A stretch of DNA of 32,855 bases from Bacteroidales bacterium UBA3824 (GTDB taxonomy: Bacteria; Bacteroidota; Bacteroidia; Bacteroidales; UBA3824), in the NCBI GenBank assembly GCA_002393195.1, contig DGIK01000032.1:1-32855 (forward strand), given 5' to 3'. Of the stretch, positions 15,801-21,580 are shown one piece after another. The notes beneath the pieces were generated by a model. The model saw nothing but the letters and a program-made list of their open reading frames with translations, did no database searches and was not told the origin of the DNA. The translations under genes were made by a program, and so were the position numbers. How positions within the stretch are numbered: the stretch's first letter is position 1; every line of letters starts with the position of its first letter.

Positions 15801-15815
15801 GTGTTTAAGTTTCAT
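9804..15815 (-). CDS. Bacterial alpha-2-macroglobulin family protein with thioester motif
   Basis: A 2003-residue secreted protein. Bacterial alpha-2-macroglobulins trap attacking proteases: cleavage of a bait region exposes a reactive thioester that links covalently to the protease. Seen here: a signal peptide (MKLKHLMAGALLTFSLAAAA) without a lipobox; a long helical, TPR-like N-terminal part (about 40-400); MG-type beta domains, including TDRKIYRPGQTVYYKE near residue 593 and YEPGETAIVQIGS; an Ala/Glu/Val-rich low-complexity stretch (about 1190-1235) that could be the bait; the A2M domain with VEFTVPQSITRWKMLGIAHTKD near 1255; and the thioester motif C1468-Y-E-Q1471 in NPYDCYEQTFSKLFA. A helical thioester domain follows (WPWFAGMVESTWITQHI). 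E. coli homologues are about 1530-1650 residues, so the N-terminal extension is extra. The divergent neighbour is surE. It stands alone between its own promoter region and a terminator. Confidence 0.93.
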   Translation of the reverse strand: MKLKHLMAGALLTFSLAAAAHVNECNIHIPNIMDTKIINSFDYAKAWQEVEKLDHDLKPREALAKVKEIRTQALKEKNYQQVSRAFIYIIGYSTRLEESEDWKAEIKQLRAAADDAPEAPKAFLNYLIARYYAYFRDANLRKNFGRTDVEDDQSDDIETWSRARLDREIADYCRKAVANPKATQAVQLDAWKDAIERADRDATNTLYCKTLYDFIAWNIIDNYCAKSPNYHGDFSYKDIELVSNDNTFINFQPKNNDTWSSENLRLSLYQELLRAHKNDKTPVAYAFNNILRLNYFKEHSVNENADDTYLKTLQDIKSRYANDPEIAPMVSYYIAKEYRNRGMLKEAHDIAAETYKKFPKSSANFGEACNTLARELELKSLTFRSENIVAADLPFPMRLEYTNLAKVYLHIYKIADLEAYNHNSYERTEYIKNKLEEVRAIDIDLIDRHDYKRLNSEIIIDGLPKGCYVILGSNDKDFIPKKSDVISYLMVKVSNISVLTMTEKIGHRKFYVVDRTSGRGIASAKITLYSNDKAVWNATTNNDGMADMDIKQINFKYWSTDVEVTLPDGDVMEFHDYFSYNDPDHSSHLTSAIFTDRKIYRPGQTVYYKEIFYNGNGKEAQVAANMKGRIELRDVNHKVVAQKDFTTNEFGSIHGEFTLPVGLANGRFTLVDNLTNNHYTINVEEYKRPTFEVKINTPEGEVKINDRVTLNGSAATYAGTKIAGGKVRYEVTRIPEWRGWWHWNFNYKETVIETGETTTDDDGAFKVSFTAQPDVNAKESEYLVYNYRVKVSVTDTNGETREATTITSAGFKSMFISVSMPSDFNVMDKAKLDESMIYCNSANGSPITANVTVKVSRLANYDKPRFTKEWQSCDNPLPTVTREIWDSKLPNLEYSAADLSIDSLAVVKEIKNLQVHCVDGEGKVDLSFLSKEGSGHYLVQIESQDREGRPVKFERRFTVYNPKDRITDVNKVFFSNVDKSSYEPGETAIVQIGSALSGLKVYYQVQCGDDILDSGIKTLDQSVEKILIPIKENMRGGLAVKMFYVRNNHYDTPSEYINVPYSNKKLTAKFETFRDKLYPGDTEKWKIRITDYQNKAVRAEFAATLFDASVNALAANHWYLNAFNGNYNSNWFGTQTFGSSYTSEFVGDNNHAPQSSTHYSHPVLNWYGHAPRFPRFMMDEEPVYMMMDAAATNGRGVVESQPMLMKKAAIVNAEAADVAVAEEAVATDEDFSNAEIRTNFAETAFFKADIVTDYNGDLFVEFTVPQSITRWKMLGIAHTKDMAVGTLTNELVTNKDFSIIPNLPRFMRCGDKVEIPIKFSNLGENDVVRGQIKMEVLDVETMRPLKQFKIWEPLQAFEVFKGKTEASKFVVDVPQYEKPVVIRIMGVSGVHSDGEQHIIPILTDKTLVTEAMTLSVRGNETRTFEFKDWTNNTSTTAIDHSLTLEYSSNPAWYAVSSLPWLSQNPYDCYEQTFSKLFANSVSKLILDNNPEIPTILADWLAKNSQVLTSPLLKNQELKTILIDETPWAIDGDNETDRMHNLIQLLDANRIATENQKFITKLSDGQLPSGAWPWFAGMVESTWITQHIVAGFGKLRHIGVDINKDPRITQMIDRAISYLDEEEAERFNLYIKKDKLAPGYYGYQYLYMRSFFPEYKLTKSKEAYDYYLKYAKDHWQEFSIYYQAVLCTVFKRTGDIEIAKKIIASFQDRAQRSDEFGMYFNENVNGFLWHENNIETQSLIVEAFQEMGMKDEVEELKIWLIKNRQSNRWSTTKATTEACYAMFLCGNKIKANEPLCKIIVGGIAADTKNAEAGTGYFKQSWQGHEMDKKMAKITVENPNNHISYGAVYRQYFEELDKVVSTDNKLQIEKQMYLNVKDKAGNTVLREITPDTEVHPGDKVTARFIIRTDRDLDYVHLKDMRAAGFEPLNVISRTKSQGGIYYYESTKDASENFFIEHLNKGTYVFEYQLIAVHAGNFSNGIATIQCMYAPEFTAHSAGMRFKIVK

Positions 15816-15886
15816 TTTTATAGTGGTTAGTGGTTTTCCTGTGTAAAAATTGTGCGCAATTTAGGAATTTATTTTCAAAAAAAGCG

Positions 15887-15894
15887 TATATTTG
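15887..15894 (+). promoter_or_regulatory. Promoter -7 element for surE
   Basis: TATATTTG is a perfect TAnnTTTG match 18 nt before the surE ATG at 15913. The -33 box is weak (T-rich only). The divergent alpha-2-macroglobulin gene starts at 15815, so both genes share a 97-bp control region. Confidence 0.5.
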
Positions 15895-15912
15895 TAAAAA
15901 ATTTTTGGGATT

Positions 15913-16734
15913 ATGGAAGAAACAGAAGCAACAGCTATTGGCACGGCTGACAATGCGCCTCGCCGTCCGTTGATGTTGATTACCAACGACGACGGCATCT
16001 TTGCCAAGGGCATACGCGAGCTCGTGAAGGCTTTGCGTCCTTACGGCGAGATAGTGGTGGTGGCGCCCGACAAGCCTCAGAGCGGCAGGGGACACGCCGT
16101 TACCCTCGATGCGCCGTTGTGGTATATGGTATCCAAATTTGACGACGCCGACCGCGCCTACAAGTGCACCGGCACTCCGTCCGACTGTGTGAAAATCGCG
16201 CTCTACCGCATCATGGAGCGTAAGCCCGACCTCATTATATCGGGCATCAACCACGGCTCCAATTCGAGCGTCAACATCTTGTATTCTGGTACGATGGGCG
16301 CGGCGATGGAAGGCGCGATACATGGCATACCGTCGATAGGTTTTTCGTTGTTGAGTTTCAATAGCGACGCCGATTTTGCCGCCGCCGCCTTGTATGCAGC
16401 ACGGATTACCGCCAAGACTATCGAAAATCTCGGCTCGTTGCCTTTTACGTGTCTCAATGTAAACATACCTTGTCTTCCCGAATCGGAAATCAAGGGCGTC
16501 AAGGTGGTGCGTCAGGGCAAGGGCGAGTGGATAGAGGATTTTGTGCGGCATTTTCACCCGTCCAACAAGAGGCCTTATTATTGGCTTACCGGCGGTTTTC
16601 ACGATTTGGAGCCTGAATCCACAGATACAGATACCTGGATGCTCGACAATGGTTACATCACAGTGCAGCCGGTTACAGTAGATTGTACCGACTATGCCGC
16701 ATTGAAGTCAATGGGGGAGGGTTGGTTTGATTAG
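15913..16734 (+). CDS. surE: 5'/3'-nucleotidase SurE
   Basis: SurE removes phosphate from nucleoside 5'- and 3'-monophosphates and short polyphosphates using a divalent metal. The metal-binding N25-D26-D27-G28 sits in MLITNDDGIFAKGI. Other family motifs are VVVAPDKPQSGRGHAVTL, YKCTGTPSDCVKIAL, DLIISGINHGSNSS, LYSGTMGAAMEGAI and LNVNIP. At 273 residues it is normal in length, with a 20-residue polar N-terminal leader before the domain. Its stop codon overlaps the stop of the convergent lipoprotein gene (TTAG at 16731-16734). Confidence 0.95.
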   Translation: MEETEATAIGTADNAPRRPLMLITNDDGIFAKGIRELVKALRPYGEIVVVAPDKPQSGRGHAVTLDAPLWYMVSKFDDADRAYKCTGTPSDCVKIALYRIMERKPDLIISGINHGSNSSVNILYSGTMGAAMEGAIHGIPSIGFSLLSFNSDADFAAAALYAARITAKTIENLGSLPFTCLNVNIPCLPESEIKGVKVVRQGKGEWIEDFVRHFHPSNKRPYYWLTGGFHDLEPESTDTDTWMLDNGYITVQPVTVDCTDYAALKSMGEGWFD

Positions 16735-17432
16735 TTTTGTGTCGGGTCGTAAAAGGTGTGTATCTTGTTTTCGAGTTCGCTCCTTGATACTTCGTTGAGA
16801 CCTGTGGGTTTTTCAAAGGTCTCGTCAGGCACTTTTTCGTGGTTCACAGACACTGCCTTTGCTTTCATGTAGATGCCCATCATCACTATGTCGAATGCCA
16901 TCAGTACGCCGTCTATCGATTTTATTGGCGATAGTATGCAGTCGCTGGAGATGTCGATGTCTTTGGTGTACCAGAATGTGAAGTTGCGGTCGCATTGTTT
17001 GCTGTATCCCACAGCCTTGTGGCAGAGGTAGCCGCATATTGTCATCGTGTCTGGTTGCTGTGAGATTGCGATGTCTGACATTGGTTCGGTGCCAAATGGA
17101 GTGTCGCCAAAATCAGAAATGAGTACGTCCTTGTCGCCCATCACTGTAGAAAAGGCGGTGTAGTTTTGATTTTGGGTTTTGTTGGCTATGGCATTGAGCA
17201 TGAAGCAACCGCCCAACCCCTTGATGAGCATTGATGTGTTGTTGTCCTTGAATGTCATTGTCATGTAGTCGGGGAGCAATGGCACGAGAATGCTCTTGCT
17301 CTCGGAATAATCGAGCTTGTATGTTATGACGCCTTCGCTAATCTTTCCACCAGACACACTGCCGCCGCATGCCGCCGCAATGCAAGCGACGATTGCCAAA
17401 AATATAATTGAGATTATGTTAAAACTTTTCAT
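16731..17432 (-). CDS. Secreted lipoprotein, DUF4412/GLPGLI-like
   Basis: A 233-residue lipoprotein of unknown function. ATG 17432 (MKSFNIISIIFLAIVACIAAAC) gives a proper signal peptide; lipidation could be at C17 (IVAC) or C22. The frame upstream to 17456 only adds residues before the lysine start. The mature part begins EGVITYKLDYSES and contains MTMTFKDNNTSMLIKG, TICGYLCHKAVGYS and FTFWYTKDIDI. That order (Y-strand, mutable middle, 'I-x-G-Y-x-C-x-KA' and 'WYT-(D/K)-(D/E)I') is characteristic of the DUF4412/GLPGLI group of Bacteroidota periplasmic proteins. A -7 element lies at 17461-17468. The 3' end overlaps the surE stop by four bases in convergent orientation. Confidence 0.75.
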   Translation of the reverse strand: MKSFNIISIIFLAIVACIAAACGGSVSGGKISEGVITYKLDYSESKSILVPLLPDYMTMTFKDNNTSMLIKGLGGCFMLNAIANKTQNQNYTAFSTVMGDKDVLISDFGDTPFGTEPMSDIAISQQPDTMTICGYLCHKAVGYSKQCDRNFTFWYTKDIDISSDCILSPIKSIDGVLMAFDIVMMGIYMKAKAVSVNHEKVPDETFEKPTGLNEVSRSELENKIHTFYDPTQN

Positions 17433-17460
17433 TGTTGAAAGTTGGTTGGTTAGCACGGCG

Positions 17461-17468
17461 CAAATATA
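17461..17468 (-). promoter_or_regulatory. Promoter -7 element for the DUF4412-like lipoprotein
   Basis: On the minus strand the sequence reads TATATTTG, a perfect TAnnTTTG match 28 nt before the ATG at 17432. No good -33 box is seen. Its presence implies that the lipoprotein is transcribed separately from the upstream ATPase cassette. Confidence 0.45.
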
Positions 17469-17509
17469 AATAAAAAAGTTGGAATATTTGGCGTTAGTTT
17501 CATAAAAAA

Positions 17510-18001
17510 TTATTCAAATAGATTGTGGAACTCTATCGCATTTAAGAATCGGTATGTGGGGCTGCTTATGAACATTTGTTTCAGTTTCCTGCGGGCTTTT
17601 TCTGTGAGAATTTTCCCTTTGAACAAGACATAAAAGGCGTTCATAAACTGAAAATCATCACTTTGGATGAGGCTTTTTGAGTCGTTGAGTTTCTTTTTGA
17701 GTTCTTTGTCGTCGAGGTTTTCAACGTTCTTCTGATTGAATTTTGCGTCTGCAAGGAGATATTTGTTTTTGACGACACATATTAATATGTCGGCTGAGGA
17801 TTTTTTGTTGTTGCTGTTTTTTTGTGACAAATGTTTTTGAACGTCATCGAGGGCTATCGCCTTTTCTTTGTCGGTGAATTTGTTTTCACTGTCTATACAG
17901 CCCTCATTTTTGAGGATTGTGCGCAGACCTTTGATGTCGGCGGGCAACAGTCCGTTGATGCGGATATTTGTTGGATTGTCTATTTTGTATTTACTTTCCA
18001 T
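17510..18001 (-). CDS. Small putative PD-(D/E)XK-type protein paired with an ATPase
   Basis: A 163-residue protein of no family I can name. The central strand pair SADILICVVKNKYLLADAKF has the spacing of a PD-(D/E)XK nuclease core: an Asp ending one strand (D71 from this start) and D-x-K (D85, K87) ending the next, each preceded by hydrophobic residues. The N-terminal 60 residues look like a small helical region. The C-terminal part (FQFMNAFYVLFKGKILTEKARRKLKQMF) is basic and helical. The gene overlaps the 3' end of the upstream ATPase gene by 11 bases (ATGGAAAGTAA), or by 23 bases if the alternative ATG at 18013 is used, so the two proteins are made together. This suggests an ATPase sensor with a nuclease effector, as in defence systems. 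The nuclease call rests on a short motif and is inference. Confidence 0.6.
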   Translation of the reverse strand: MESKYKIDNPTNIRINGLLPADIKGLRTILKNEGCIDSENKFTDKEKAIALDDVQKHLSQKNSNNKKSSADILICVVKNKYLLADAKFNQKNVENLDDKELKKKLNDSKSLIQSDDFQFMNAFYVLFKGKILTEKARRKLKQMFISSPTYRFLNAIEFHNLFE

Positions 18002-19307
18002 TGTCAACCCCATATTTTTCGATTAGGTCAAACGATTTGTTGAACGATGCAAAGATTGGTTCGATGTCGTGTCCCAATTCTTTGTAGCTGAACGTTTCAG
18101 CATTCTTGTCCTGTTCTGCGAGATAGAATGTTGTGTCGTCGAGCACTTCCTCTTTCTCAGCAATGTATCTGATTGCCGAAACCATGTCGGGGTCGTGGCT
18201 CGCCAACATGATGAAAAGCCCTGTCTCCTTGTGGATTTTCACGAGCATCCTCGCAAACTCAACAATCCACTGCGGATGCAAATGTGCTTCCGGCTCGTCA
18301 AGTATGAGGATGTTGCCTTGTGTCAGGTAGCCATATTCCAAAAGCCTGTCGAGGTAGGCGAATGACTTTATGCCCGTCGCCATCTGTTCAAGTTTTATGG
18401 AGAGGTTGTCGCTTGCTCTTTTGAAGGCGAGTTCTTTGTCTCCGAAGAAGTCTTCCTCGTCTATTACACTTCCTCCCGCAATATTCCTAATCCTTGCCAA
18501 TAATCTTTGCGCAACTTCGTTGTTCTTTGTGGAGCTTACTTTATTCTGTAAATATGTACGAAATTCTTCCCATAACGGATTATTAGATACTGCGTTTACA
18601 GACATTGGGGTGTCTACATAAATTGCAGTTTTAAGTCCTAAAATTGTTCCAATATTTTCATTATTAAATATTTCTACGCCATCTTCTTTGAAAGACATTA
18701 CAGACGGGAAATCACTTTCTGTATAATAGAAATTGATATGTTCAAAGAATCTTTTTATTGGTCGCCTGTCTTTTAAATTTAAATAATACTTTGATGTTTC
18801 CTTTATTTCGCTTGTCTTTTCAGCAAAAAAATTTTTAAGCATTTCATCGTCTGTTTCTCCATTTTTACGTTCTATGTTTAAGTATTTTAGTAGCCGAATC
18901 TTGTAATCATTGTTCATAGAAATATAAATATTTCGCACTGTTTTTGAAAAATGAGAAGTCATATCTAATACAATTTTCTCTATTTTGTCAAAAGATTCTA
19001 AATCCGTGTATGTAGAATTTATAATTGCTCCTTTTGCTTTTCCAAGAATTTTATTCAAGTTCGGATAATAATATACGTCTTTTTGTGTTGTAATGTATTG
19101 TGATACTATTTCATCCATATCTGTTCGATAATCCTCGAAAAGGTTTTGATCATACCCGTTTGCACCTTTCACAATATAATACAGCCACCTTGCCAATGTG
19201 CTTTTGCCGCAGCCATTGATGCCTGCCAAGACCGTGATGCCGTTGAGGGCGATGTCGGCTTTGGATATTGAATGGTAGTTTTCTATTTTCAGTCTGTATG
19301 TATTCAT
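17991..19307 (-). CDS. AAA ATPase of the SMC/OLD-like type, probable defence-system component
   Basis: A 438-residue ABC/SMC-type ATPase. It starts with the usual 'YRLKIENYHSI' strand and has Walker A G29-INGCGKST-37, a signature-like LEQMATGIKS (306-315), Walker B ILILDEPE with D337 and E338, EAHLHPQW, and a switch histidine H371 in LASHDPDM. The region between (about 60-290) is helical and shorter than a coiled coil. The layout is that of AAA_15/AAA_21 ATPases found in two-gene phage-defence systems (for example the PtuA-like and AbiL-like kinds). No Toprim domain is present, so it is not a true OLD nuclease. Its 3' end overlaps a small putative nuclease gene. The middle of the gene (about 18500-19150) is clearly richer in A and T than neighbouring genes, consistent with horizontal acquisition. 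It has its own promoter at 19330-19360. Confidence 0.8.
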   Translation of the reverse strand: MNTYRLKIENYHSISKADIALNGITVLAGINGCGKSTLARWLYYIVKGANGYDQNLFEDYRTDMDEIVSQYITTQKDVYYYPNLNKILGKAKGAIINSTYTDLESFDKIEKIVLDMTSHFSKTVRNIYISMNNDYKIRLLKYLNIERKNGETDDEMLKNFFAEKTSEIKETSKYYLNLKDRRPIKRFFEHINFYYTESDFPSVMSFKEDGVEIFNNENIGTILGLKTAIYVDTPMSVNAVSNNPLWEEFRTYLQNKVSSTKNNEVAQRLLARIRNIAGGSVIDEEDFFGDKELAFKRASDNLSIKLEQMATGIKSFAYLDRLLEYGYLTQGNILILDEPEAHLHPQWIVEFARMLVKIHKETGLFIMLASHDPDMVSAIRYIAEKEEVLDDTTFYLAEQDKNAETFSYKELGHDIEPIFASFNKSFDLIEKYGVDNGK

Positions 19308-19329
19308 ATCTTTTTGTTTCTTTACGCAG

Positions 19330-19360
19330 CAAATTTAATATTTTTTTTCGACAATTCAAA
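19330..19360 (-). promoter_or_regulatory. Bacteroidota-type promoter for the ATPase cassette
   Basis: On the minus strand there is TTTG (19357-19360), a 19-nt spacer, and TAAATTTG (19330-19337), a full match to the -33/-7 consensus. The ATG at 19307 follows 22 nt later. It lies between the stop of the membrane protein gene and the ATPase start, so the cassette can be expressed on its own. Confidence 0.6.
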
Positions 19361-19370
19361 AAATTATTGC

Positions 19371-20717
19371 CTACTTCAGGCAGAATATTTCGTTGAGACA
19401 TTCACCTATATATATAGTGTGTTTTTTCTCGTAGGTATCGTATTCGCGGAGGAGTTGGATGTGGGCGTCTGACTCAAAATTGGTGTATATCAACCATTGC
19501 GGCTGCAATTTTTCGTCGGGCATGAAACTATGCAGCGGCATCACATTGTCGTCGAGGTAGCCATAATCGCGGCTGCTGATGTATTTGGTGAAATATCTGT
19601 CGCAGAGTATCGGCTCGTAGCTTTTGGCGCGTGTTGATAAGAGGGCCACGGTCTTTTGGTCAACCTTCACCTTCGATTTGTAATTGACGTATGCATCAGT
19701 AACGCTTGACCGGTCGGCTACACCGAGTGCAGCCGCCGCCATCACGGCGCACGCCACGATGTATTTGCTGTGATAACTCGTGTGCAGTGTGGATATTGCG
19801 CAGCCGGTATATACAGCCATCAGCGATATGGGCATGAGGCAGTAGCTCTCCTCCGACGACAATATCGAATTGGTGATATACAGCAACGCGAATATTGCCG
19901 CGCCCTTCCACGCCATTTCCTTGACGAAGTAGAGCATGTTTTTATTGGCGGTATTTACGGCAAGCACAGCCAATAGCACCGCCGTCATCGCCCAACGGTG
20001 TTGCGCTATGAAGATGAACCATGCATTGTGTGCAAAATTGGCAAATGAAAAGTCGCAGTGGCGCATCGAAAATTTGCCGCAGATGCCAAGGCTTAATGCC
20101 TGATAGAAAAACCACAATGCTATGGGCAACGCCATCATGAAGTTGCTCTTGGCGTTCCACTCCTTGTATTTGATGCGGAAGTATGCAATCAGTAGAAATG
20201 TGGCTACTATAAGTCCGGTGATGTCGGTGAGAGTTGCCGCGCACATCAACACAGTGCAGCCTTTGTATTGTTCGCGGAAGAATAGGTATATGCCGCCCAA
20301 TATGCAGGATGTGAGCATCATAGTTGGCAGCACGAGACCGCTTTGGGCGATGAATACATTTTGTACCGTCATGATGGAGGCTGCAATCACGCCGCCCTGT
20401 ATAGAGAAGAAATATTTGCCAAATTGGAAGGCTACATATATCGCCAACGCCGGGAATACCATCGCAAATAGGTGCAATGCTATTTGATTGGTGGTAATCA
20501 TTGCCAATAGACTGTATATCAGCGAGAAAAAGTCGGGCAGCTCCACGCTATCGCCATTGAAAACGAGTCCGATGCCGTGGTTTTTCATATAGAAAATAGA
20601 ATCGCCCAGCAGCCTTGTCTCGCTGTAGCAATACGGCAACCCAAGCAGCGGCAACGATACCGCCAGCAACATTGCCACCGCAATTACCAAAGGTATGTAA
20701 AATTTTTGTTTGTACAT
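19371..20717 (-). CDS. Polytopic membrane protein, possibly GT-C glycosyltransferase-like
   Basis: A 448-residue inner-membrane protein with roughly ten hydrophobic helices followed by a soluble C-terminal part of about 100 residues (SKVKVDQKTVALLSTRAKSYEP onward). The first helix is followed by a periplasmic loop with S-E-T-R-L-L-G-D and GIGLVFNGDSVELPDFFSLIYSL. An acidic first loop with later loop and soluble C-terminus is the general plan of lipid-sugar-dependent (GT-C/PMT-like) glycosyltransferases, but no decisive motif is seen, so the name is tentative. ATG 20717 (MYKQKFYIPLV) is chosen. The frame runs to 20783, but those 22 residues are only a translation of tandem ATTATGCAT repeats. 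Transcribed downstream of the WbqC-like gene across a repeat region. Confidence 0.65.
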   Translation of the reverse strand: MYKQKFYIPLVIAVAMLLAVSLPLLGLPYCYSETRLLGDSIFYMKNHGIGLVFNGDSVELPDFFSLIYSLLAMITTNQIALHLFAMVFPALAIYVAFQFGKYFFSIQGGVIAASIMTVQNVFIAQSGLVLPTMMLTSCILGGIYLFFREQYKGCTVLMCAATLTDITGLIVATFLLIAYFRIKYKEWNAKSNFMMALPIALWFFYQALSLGICGKFSMRHCDFSFANFAHNAWFIFIAQHRWAMTAVLLAVLAVNTANKNMLYFVKEMAWKGAAIFALLYITNSILSSEESYCLMPISLMAVYTGCAISTLHTSYHSKYIVACAVMAAAALGVADRSSVTDAYVNYKSKVKVDQKTVALLSTRAKSYEPILCDRYFTKYISSRDYGYLDDNVMPLHSFMPDEKLQPQWLIYTNFESDAHIQLLREYDTYEKKHTIYIGECLNEIFCLK

Positions 20718-20720
20718 TTT

Positions 20721-20858
20721 TTTTATGCATAATTCATAATGCATAATGCATAATTGCCCTTCGGCAGCATCCTCACGCATCACGCATACGAAAGTTTTTT
20801 ATATCTCGACTTTAATCTTTAATCTCTAATTTCTAATCTCTAATTTCTAATTTCTAAT
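20721..20858. repeat. Short tandem repeats between the WbqC-like gene and the membrane protein gene
   Basis: Three kinds of short tandem word fill this gap. At 20810-20858 there are seven copies of the heptamer YTYTAAT (minus strand ATTARAR). At 20774-20789 two to three copies of a 7-8-bp word, CACGCAT, occur. At 20724-20753 overlapping ATTATGCAT/ATTCATAAT words form AT-rich palindromes. The frame through the last block reads LCIMHYEL, a translation of repeat rather than a real protein start. Confidence 0.8.
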
Positions 20859-20863
20859 CTCTC

Positions 20864-21472
20864 TCACACCTCAATCCTTCCGCAATTGAAAATTGCATCT
20901 ATCGCGCTGAGGTTTGGCTCGAATGGCATCCGCGAATCAAACACCTGTGGATATGGCGTCGCGTCGTAGTAATTTTGCCCTTGGAGCTGCGCCACTTTTG
21001 GGTGAATCACATTCCGAAGGTCTTCGTATTGCGGGGAGTTGTTGCGGATGTAATCGTCGGAGAGCTTAATCTCTGCCTTGATGCCGAGTATCGACAGGAT
21101 GGTTTCGGTGATTTGGTTGTTGAAGTCAATCAAATACTCCGTCTTCTGCCTGAAAAACGGCTCCAATTCGTCCCTGAAATACATGAAAAACGGTGCCGAA
21201 CCGTATGCCGAAGCTATTGCGTGCCAATGTTTTGACTGCCACGGCACATCGTAGCTTATCTTGACGTCGCGTGTGAGCTGCTTGCTGCACGCCTTCACCA
21301 CTGGTACGGTGAGCGTCATCCTGCCGCCCGACGTGGCTATTTCGCAGCGGTTGCGGTAGGTCTGTTTGGGAAACGATTCCCATTGCTCTACCACAGCCGC
21401 CTTTTTGTTGGCTATTGCCCTGATATACTGAATGTTGGGCAGATAAGCCGTGCTTAACAATAGTTCTGACAT
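20864..21472 (-). CDS. WbqC-like family protein
   Basis: A 202-residue cytoplasmic protein matching the WbqC-like family by LLSTAYLPNIQYIRAIANKK at the N-terminus, ESFPKQTYRNRCEIATSGGRMTLTVPV, KISYDVPWQSKHWHAIASAYGSAPFF and the DELEPFF segment. Family members often sit in polysaccharide or O-antigen loci, but their reaction is not established to my knowledge. ATG 21472 (MSELLLSTAY) is chosen over the open frame to 21499 because the family begins with this strand. The next gene on the strand is a polytopic membrane protein, which fits an envelope-sugar role, although the repeats in between may separate the transcripts. Confidence 0.85.
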   Translation of the reverse strand: MSELLLSTAYLPNIQYIRAIANKKAAVVEQWESFPKQTYRNRCEIATSGGRMTLTVPVVKACSKQLTRDVKISYDVPWQSKHWHAIASAYGSAPFFMYFRDELEPFFRQKTEYLIDFNNQITETILSILGIKAEIKLSDDYIRNNSPQYEDLRNVIHPKVAQLQGQNYYDATPYPQVFDSRMPFEPNLSAIDAIFNCGRIEV

Positions 21473-21496
21473 TTTTAATCGATGTATTTTTCGATA

Positions 21497-21504
21497 CAAA
21501 ATTA
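21497..21504 (-). promoter_or_regulatory. Possible promoter -7 element for the WbqC-like gene
   Basis: The minus strand reads TAATTTTG, a full match to TAnnTTTG, 24 nt before the ATG at 21472. No convincing -33 TTTG is present at the right distance. Confidence 0.4.
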
Positions 21505-21580
21505 CAAATAAAACACCAATTTTTTTAGCAATACGAAAATTTTTCTTAATTTCGCTCTCGATTTTTAATCATTTTTTATT

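Noticed and set aside
17991..19307. ATPase considered as an OLD nuclease (Gabija GajA-like)
   Set aside because: The protein ends soon after the switch histidine, with no C-terminal Toprim domain and no helicase gene beside it.
20718..20783. N-terminal extension of the polytopic membrane protein
   Set aside because: The 22 extra residues are a translation of ATTATGCAT tandem repeats; the natural start with a basic residue before the first helix is at 20717.
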